Under the pieces are notes generated by a model. The model was given only the letters and a program-made list of their open reading frames with translations. It was not told the origin of the DNA and ran no database searches. A stretch of 64,000 bases of DNA from contig JAGWTR010000008.1 in assembly GCA_028868855.1 (NCBI GenBank), positions 62,001 through 126,000 on the forward strand, given 5' to 3'. The first letter of the stretch is position 1. Each line of letters starts with the position of its first letter. Below, piece after piece: positions 59,097-64,000 of this stretch. The translations under genes and the position numbers were made by a program. This DNA comes from Burkholderiales bacterium (GTDB lineage Bacteria > Pseudomonadota > Gammaproteobacteria > Burkholderiales > Burkholderiaceae_C).

Positions 59097-60011
59097 TCAG
59101 TAGTCGCGGTGCACGATGCACTCGGCCAGCGAGGCCAAGGCGCGCGTGCGTTGCGCGGGCAAGCCGCTGCGGCTCAAGGCGGCGTGCGCCTGCGCCAGCA
59201 AGCTCTGGGCCTCGTGGCGGGCTCGATCCAGCCCCAGCAGGCTCACATAAGTGGGCTTATTAGCATCGGCGTCCTTGCCTGCCGTCTTGCCCAGGGTACT
59301 TGAGGCCTGGGTGGCGTCCAATATGTCATCAACCACCTGAAAAGCCAAGCCCACAGCCTCACCGTAGTCCGTGAATGCTTGCCAGGTTGGCCCGGTTTCG
59401 TCGATGTCGGCACACGCCGCCCCCATCTGCACACTGGCGCACAGCAAGGCGCCGGTCTTGCGGTGGTGCATGTCGCGCAAGGCCGCTTCATCCAAGGTCA
59501 CGCCCACGCTGGCCAGATCAATGGCCTGGCCACCGGCCATGCCAGCTTGCCCCGCTGCACGCGCCAACAGCCGACACAGGCGGGCCTGAGTGGGTGCACA
59601 CACACCCTGATCGGGGGTCAGCACCTCGAAGGCCAGGGCCTGCATGGCATCGCCGGCCAACATGGCCTGCGCCTCGCCAAACTTGATGTGCACCGTGGGC
59701 TTGCCCCGTCGCAGCACGTCGTTGTCCATGCAGGGCATGTCGTCATGCACCAGCGAATAGGCATGGATCAACTCCACCGCACACGCGGCCCGCAAGGCGG
59801 CATCGCGGCCCGCCGACGTGTCCGTGGCTGCGGCGGCTTCGGCTGCGGCCTGCACCAGCAAGGCACGCAAGCGCTTGCCTCCATCAAGCACGCCGTACCG
59901 CATGGCCTCGCCCAAGCCAGCCGGGGCCTGCATCGGCACCCAAACCTGCAGGGCCGCTTCCACACGGGCCAGGGCCTGGGTCGACCAGTCCACAAAGAAT
60001 TCAGAATTCAT
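59097..60011 (-). CDS. ispA: farnesyl diphosphate synthase (polyprenyl synthetase)
   Basis: Condenses isopentenyl and dimethylallyl diphosphates to farnesyl diphosphate. The 304-residue product has the first Asp-rich motif [10 protein letters not shown] (~residue 91), the second DDILD (~residue 225) and [10 protein letters not shown] near the N-terminus. Length and motif spacing fit a short-chain synthase. Its ATG overlaps the xseB stop by 4 bp. Confidence 0.95.
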   Translation of the reverse strand: MNSEFFVDWSTQALARVEAALQVWVPMQAPAGLGEAMRYGVLDGGKRLRALLVQAAAEAAAATDTSAGRDAALRAACAVELIHAYSLVHDDMPCMDNDVLRRGKPTVHIKFGEAQAMLAGDAMQALAFEVLTPDQGVCAPTQARLCRLLARAAGQAGMAGGQAIDLASVGVTLDEAALRDMHHRKTGALLCASVQMGAACADIDETGPTWQAFTDYGEAVGLAFQVVDDILDATQASSTLGKTAGKDADANKPTYVSLLGLDRARHEAQSLLAQAHAALSRSGLPAQRTRALASLAECIVHRDY

Positions 60012-60262
60012 TCAGCGTCCCAAGCCTTGAACTGGCCGTTCTCCAGCAATTTGACCTGGGCCTCCACCGCCTCTAGCCGGGCCCGACAAAATTGCAGCAA
60101 TTGCGCGCCGCGCTGATAGCTTGCCAGCAGGTCATCCAGCGGCAACTGACCGGACTCCATCTGGCTCACCAGACGCTCAAGCTCAGCCTGCGCTTCTTCG
60201 TAGCTGGAGGGCAGCGCGACTGGCGCGGTTTTGGTGGAGGCAGAGGCGGTGGACTTGGCCAT
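60008..60262 (-). CDS. xseB: exodeoxyribonuclease VII small subunit
   Basis: An 84-residue protein with the XseB signature [31 protein letters not shown] (seen as EELxxIVxxxExGxLPLxxxLxxYxxG), followed by the helical [16 protein letters not shown]. It pairs with XseA, which is not in this window. The ATG at 60262 is the conserved start with MAKSTAS. First gene of the xseB-ispA-dxs operon, divergent from the Rieske gene with 192 bp between. Confidence 0.93.
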   Translation of the reverse strand: MAKSTASASTKTAPVALPSSYEEAQAELERLVSQMESGQLPLDDLLASYQRGAQLLQFCRARLEAVEAQVKLLENGQFKAWDAE

Positions 60263-60454
60263 GATGGCGCCCGGGATAACCCGACAGAATGGCAAACCTC
60301 TATTCTATTTCGCCCACCGGACCAAATGGGGCCGCCTGGCAGGTGATCTGTGAAGATTGCGCCCCCGGCGGGTACAATTGAAAGTTTTCCCGCATCACTG
60401 TGGGGCAGCCCTCAGCCTGGGGGTTGACATAGGTTTTTGGAGAACCTGGGGATC

Positions 60455-61579
60455 ATGTCCGACCTGAGTCCTGCACTCAACGCTCTTACCTGCAGCCGCA
60501 CGCAGCTGCCTGTGTCCAGTTACTTCGACGAAGTGCTCTACCAGCAGGAGATTGAGCGCATCTTTCAGTCAGGCCCTCGCTACCTCGGGCACGCCGTGGC
60601 GGTGCCAGAAGTGGGCGACTACTTCACATTGGCCCAGGAAGGTGAAGGTCGCGCCTTGGTGCGCACGCCCACCGGCATTGAACTGATCTCCAACGTCTGC
60701 CGCCACCGCCAGGCCCTGATGATGCGCGGACGCGGCAACAACCGCCACAACGTGGTCTGCCCGCTGCACCGATGGACCTACGACCTGCACGGCCAGTTGA
60801 TCGGTGCCCCGCATTTTCCCCAAGACCCCTGCCTGAACCTGAACAACTACAAGGTTCGCAACTGGAACGGCCTACTGTTTGAAGACAACGGGCGCGACAT
60901 CGCCGCCGACCTGGCCGATCTGTCGCCGCGCTTTGAGCCCGGGGGTGACCTCGATTTCACGGGCTTCGTGCTCGACAAGGTCGAACTGCACGAGTGCAAC
61001 TACAACTGGAAGACCTTCATCGAGGTCTATCTGGAGGACTACCACGTCGGACCCTTCCACCCGGGGCTGGGCAACTTCGTCACCTGCGACGACCTGCGCT
61101 GGGACATGGCCAAGGAATATTCCGTGCAGACCGTCGGCGTGGCCAGCAGTTTTGACCGACCCGGCTCGGCGGTTTACAAGAAGTGGCACGACATGCTGCT
61201 CAACTACCGCCAAGGCAAGAAACCGACGCAAGGCGCGGTGTGGCTGACCTACTACCCCACGATGATGGTGGAGTGGTATCCGCATGTGCTGGTGGTGTCC
61301 AATATGTACCCGCAAGGTCCGCAAAAGACGCTCAACGTGGTGGAGTTCTACTACCCTGAAGAGATCGCCGCCTTCGAGCGTGAATTCGTCGAAGCGCACC
61401 AGGCCGCCTACATGGAAACCTGCATTGAGGACGACGAGATCGGCGAGCGCATGGACGCGGGGCGCAAGGCCTTGATGATGCGGGGCGACAACGAAGTCGG
61501 GCCCTACCAAAGCCCCATGGAAGACGGCATGCAGCACTTCCACGAGTGGTATCGGCGGACCATGAACTGCCCCACATGA
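60455..61579 (+). CDS. Rieske [2Fe-2S] oxygenase alpha subunit-like protein
   Basis: A 374-residue protein like the catalytic subunit of aromatic ring-hydroxylating oxygenases. The Rieske cluster ligands are CRH (~residue 81) and CPLH (~residue 104). The mononuclear iron site is in LEDYHVGPFHPG (~residue 200; DxxHxxxxH pattern). No beta subunit or dedicated reductase is adjacent, so the substrate and electron donor are unknown. The ATG at 60455 is chosen; a TTG six codons upstream is possible. A TACAAT -10-like box lies at 60373-60378. The 3' end is 41 bp from the convergent ZIP gene. Confidence 0.9.
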   Translation: MSDLSPALNALTCSRTQLPVSSYFDEVLYQQEIERIFQSGPRYLGHAVAVPEVGDYFTLAQEGEGRALVRTPTGIELISNVCRHRQALMMRGRGNNRHNVVCPLHRWTYDLHGQLIGAPHFPQDPCLNLNNYKVRNWNGLLFEDNGRDIAADLADLSPRFEPGGDLDFTGFVLDKVELHECNYNWKTFIEVYLEDYHVGPFHPGLGNFVTCDDLRWDMAKEYSVQTVGVASSFDRPGSAVYKKWHDMLLNYRQGKKPTQGAVWLTYYPTMMVEWYPHVLVVSNMYPQGPQKTLNVVEFYYPEEIAAFEREFVEAHQAAYMETCIEDDEIGERMDAGRKALMMRGDNEVGPYQSPMEDGMQHFHEWYRRTMNCPT

Positions 61580-61620
61580 GCCACCGCACCGGCCTGTTGG
61601 CAGGTCGGTGCCTCAAGGTG

Positions 61621-62397
61621 TCAATGGCCGTGCAGACTGTGCACGATGCTGCCGATCATCACCAGCCCGATCACCAGCCACATCAGTTGCAAGGCGGTGT
61701 CGCGCCAGCTCAGGCGTTTTTGCAACTGCGGGATCAGATCAGCCACCGCCACATAGATAAAGCTGCTGGACGCCACCACCATCATGTAAGGCAAGTAGGC
61801 TTGCCACGGTGCGATCAGCACATAGCCCAGCACGCCGCCCACCACCGCCGAAAACCCTGAGATCGCGTTGTAAACAAGCGCCCTGGTCCGCGAGAACCCC
61901 GCGTTGAGCAGCACGATGTAGTCGCCCACTTCCTGCGGGATCTCGTGCGCGATGATGGCCAGCGAGGTCACCAGACCGACCTGCGGATCGGCCAGGAACG
62001 ATGCAGCAATCAGCACCCCATCGCAGAAATTGTGGATGCTGTCGCCCACCAGCACGCTCCAGCCGCCGCGCCCGGCCTGGGCGGCATCAAAACCGTGGTG
62101 GTGATGGTGGTCGTCGTGCTCGTGGTGATGGCCGTGCCGATACAGCTCAGCCTTTTCCAGCAAAAAGAAAAACATCAGGCCAAACAGCAAAGTCAGGAAC
62201 AGCCCTTGCGGAGGCGCCTTGCTCTCAAAGGCTTCAGGCAGCACGTGCAGCAAAGCCGTGCCCAGCAGCACCCCCGTCGACAGGCTCACCAGGTGTCGAA
62301 CAATCAGGGTCAGCAAGGGGGCCGATAAAGCGGCGGCCAGCACCACGGAGGCCACGCCACCCAGCAAGGTGGCCAATACGATGTAAAGCAAGGTCAT
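61621..62397 (-). CDS. ZIP-family metal transporter
   Basis: A 258-residue inner-membrane transporter for divalent metals, probably zinc, iron or manganese uptake. About seven to eight hydrophobic helices are seen. The His-rich cytoplasmic loop (HGHHHEHDDHHHHHG, ~residues 88-102) and the metal-binding helix patterns DSIHNFCDGVLIA (~residue 119) and IAHEIPQEVGDY (~residue 149) are typical ZIP motifs. The ATG at 62397 starts directly in the first helix. Divergent from ppx over 69 bp; no metal-responsive regulator nearby. Confidence 0.9.
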   Translation of the reverse strand: MTLLYIVLATLLGGVASVVLAAALSAPLLTLIVRHLVSLSTGVLLGTALLHVLPEAFESKAPPQGLFLTLLFGLMFFFLLEKAELYRHGHHHEHDDHHHHHGFDAAQAGRGGWSVLVGDSIHNFCDGVLIAASFLADPQVGLVTSLAIIAHEIPQEVGDYIVLLNAGFSRTRALVYNAISGFSAVVGGVLGYVLIAPWQAYLPYMMVVASSSFIYVAVADLIPQLQKRLSWRDTALQLMWLVIGLVMIGSIVHSLHGH

Positions 62398-62466
62398 GCG
62401 GGGATCTTATCAATGCTGTCAAGCATGGGCGCCGCCTTGTCACGCAATGCGAAGACAATGTGCGAC

Positions 62467-64000
62467 ATGAACACGACCATTGCCGCGAAAACATCGGGCG
62501 CCTTGCCCCGCCCCGCCGACACCAGCCGCTGGCCTGACATGCTGGCCTCGATCGACATGGGCTCCAACAGCTTCCGCCTGGAAATCGCCGAGTTAAGCAA
62601 GGGTCGCTACAAGCGCATCGATTACCTAAAGGAAACCGTTCGCCTGGGCGCCGGTCTGGATGCCCAAGGTCTGTTGACCGAGAGCGCCGCCCATCGCGGC
62701 CTGGAATGCCTGACCCGGTTCGCGCAGCGGCTCAAAGGCTTTGCACCGTGGCAGGTGCGGGCAGTGGCCACCCAGACATTGCGCGAGGCGCGCAACCGCG
62801 ATGCCTTCCTGGTGCGGGCCATCCACGTTCTGGGCCACCCCATTGAAGTCATTTCTGGCCGCGAAGAGGCCCGCTTGATCTACCAGGGCGTGGCCCGCCT
62901 GCAACCCGGTGTCTTGCCGCGCCTGGTCATTGACATCGGTGGTCGCTCCACCGAGATGATCCTGGGACACGGTCGCACGGCCACGCGGGCTGAATCCTTC
63001 AGCGTGGGCAGCGTCAGCCTGTCGATGAGTCACTTCCCCGGCGGCCGCTTCACACCGGAGGCGTTCCGTGCCGCGCAGATCACGGCGGGCGCGGAACTGG
63101 AGGAAGCCCTGGGGCCCTTTGCACATCAGCATTGGGAAGAGGCGCTGGGTTCATCAGGCACGGTGGGAGCCGTCTCGCAACTCTTGCAGGCCAACGGCCA
63201 AAGCGATGACGGCACCATCACGCCCGAAGGCTTGCGTTGGTGCATTGAGCAATGCATCAAGGCCGGCTCCATGGACGCATTGGCCTTGCCTGGCCTCAAA
63301 CCGGAGCGCAAGGCCGTGCTGGGCGGGGGGCTGTCGATTCTGTACACACTGGCAATGCACTTCGGCATTGAGGCCTTGCGTCCGGCCAAAGGGGCCTTGC
63401 GCCAAGGCGTGATCTTCGACCTGGAAGAACGCATTGAGGCAGCCAGCACTCAAAGTCAGCGCGACCAACGCGATGCCTCGGTGCGCGAACTACAGCGCCG
63501 ATTCCATGTGGATTTGAATCAGGCCGATCGCGTCCGTCAGCGCGCCCTGCTGCTGTGGGCGGGACTGAACACGACACCAGCGCTCCAGACCGACGGCGAA
63601 GCGGCCCGAGAACTGAGTTGGGCCAGCGCCGTGCATGAAATCGGCATGATGGTGTCTCACCACGACCACCACCGCCACAGCGCATATCTGCTGGGCCATG
63701 TCGACGCCCCCGGGTTTTCGCAATCGCAGTTGCGCCATCTGGCCGAACTGGTGCTGGGCCAACGTGGCGAGCTGACCAAACTGGCACACCGACACGACAC
63801 CATCTTGATGCGCCAGGTGCTGTGTCTGCGACTGGCCACCATCCTGCACCATGCCCGCACCCCACTGCCAAGCAAGGTGGCCCAATTGCACCCCGGCCGC
63901 GGTCGGGCCACGCTGACCCTGCAAGGCAAGTGGGCTCATCAGAACCCCCGCACCCTCCATTTGCTCGACGAAGAAGCTCGGCGCTGGGCGACCCAGGGCG
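62467..64000 (+). CDS. ppx: exopolyphosphatase (Ppx/GppA), 3'-truncated by window edge
   Basis: At least 511 codons are open to the window end, so only the last few residues should be missing. The actin-like fold has the N-terminal phosphate loop SIDMGSNSFRLEIAE (~residue 28), GREEARLIYQGV (~residue 137), DIGGRSTEMILG (~residue 158) and VLGGGLSILYTL. A C-terminal HD-like helical domain follows (~320 on, with ASAVHEIGMMVSHHDHHRHS). It degrades polyphosphate or pppGpp; Ppx is favoured but GppA cannot be excluded. The ATG at 62467 precedes a short variable leader. Confidence 0.93.
   Translation, partial: MNTTIAAKTSGALPRPADTSRWPDMLASIDMGSNSFRLEIAELSKGRYKRIDYLKETVRLGAGLDAQGLLTESAAHRGLECLTRFAQRLKGFAPWQVRAVATQTLREARNRDAFLVRAIHVLGHPIEVISGREEARLIYQGVARLQPGVLPRLVIDIGGRSTEMILGHGRTATRAESFSVGSVSLSMSHFPGGRFTPEAFRAAQITAGAELEEALGPFAHQHWEEALGSSGTVGAVSQLLQANGQSDDGTITPEGLRWCIEQCIKAGSMDALALPGLKPERKAVLGGGLSILYTLAMHFGIEALRPAKGALRQGVIFDLEERIEAASTQSQRDQRDASVRELQRRFHVDLNQADRVRQRALLLWAGLNTTPALQTDGEAARELSWASAVHEIGMMVSHHDHHRHSAYLLGHVDAPGFSQSQLRHLAELVLGQRGELTKLAHRHDTILMRQVLCLRLATILHHARTPLPSKVAQLHPGRGRATLTLQGKWAHQNPRTLHLLDEEARRWATQG

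Noticed and set aside
60296-60454. Possible riboswitch or small RNA ahead of the Rieske gene
   Set aside because: There are short inverted repeats (GCGGG … CCCGC around 60368-60393) and a TACAAT box, but no pattern I can match to a known RNA family.

Overview
The window is GC-rich, densely coded chromosomal DNA from a betaproteobacterium, almost certainly order Burkholderiales. Supporting this are the gltBD-mlaFEDACB block, xseB-ispA-dxs beside a Rieske oxygenase, flhDC-motAB-cheYZ, an rpoH gene with a HrcA-type (CIRCE) operator, an AlgZ/AlgR pair next to argH, and a PEP-CTERM protein. The family cannot be fixed from sequence alone. I see no tRNA, rRNA, CRISPR array, prophage or plasmid function. 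The one mobile-looking element is a single-gene IS200/REP-associated-type unit at about 44.5-45.3 kb.

Layout. 0-8.3 kb: end of a NYN/LOTUS protein, glnS, a GNAT-like gene, trpS coupled to a small Cys-motif protein, purN, small membrane proteins, and a DUF2167/site-2-protease pair. 8.3-16 kb: a Baeyer-Villiger-type flavin monooxygenase, a membrane histidine kinase, an RsmB-like methyltransferase, a lone polysaccharide export protein and a GGDEF-EAL protein. 16-20 kb: maeB (malic enzyme with phosphotransacetylase-like domain), a chalcone-isomerase-like protein and a DODA-type dioxygenase. 20-28.7 kb is the least ordinary part: a tightly coupled FAD dehydrogenase / FMN alpha-hydroxy-acid oxidase / ThDP enzyme operon, then a radical SAM-SPASM enzyme, a FeeM/autoinducer-synthase-like acyltransferase, and a convergent hybrid histidine kinase. 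28.8-34 kb: rpoH behind a perfect CIRCE, then tal-pgi divergent from zwf. 34-44.4 kb: the Mla phospholipid-transport operon (mlaFEDACB) and gltBD. 44.5-45.3 kb: the transposase unit. 45.5-48 kb: a ferredoxin-reductase-type protein with a fatty acid desaturase. 48-52.3 kb: flagellar master regulator flhDC, motAB, cheYZ. 52.3-57.1 kb: AlgZR-type two-component pair, argH, a PEP-CTERM protein, a bacteriohemerythrin. 57.1-64 kb: xseB-ispA-dxs (isoprenoid precursors), a Rieske oxygenase, a ZIP metal transporter and most of ppx.

How the genes fit together. Most are housekeeping: translation (glnS, trpS), purines (purN), central carbon (maeB, tal, pgi, zwf), nitrogen assimilation (gltBD), outer-membrane lipid asymmetry (mla), motility (flhDC, motAB, cheYZ), isoprenoids and polyphosphate. 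Accessory capacity sits in the monooxygenase, the 20-28.7 kb oxidoreductase/radical SAM/acyltransferase stretch, the desaturase pair and the PEP-CTERM/exopolysaccharide traces. The points most worth checking are the CIRCE-controlled rpoH, the uncharacterised 20-28.7 kb enzyme run, and the transposase unit with terminal inverted repeats in the gltB upstream region.
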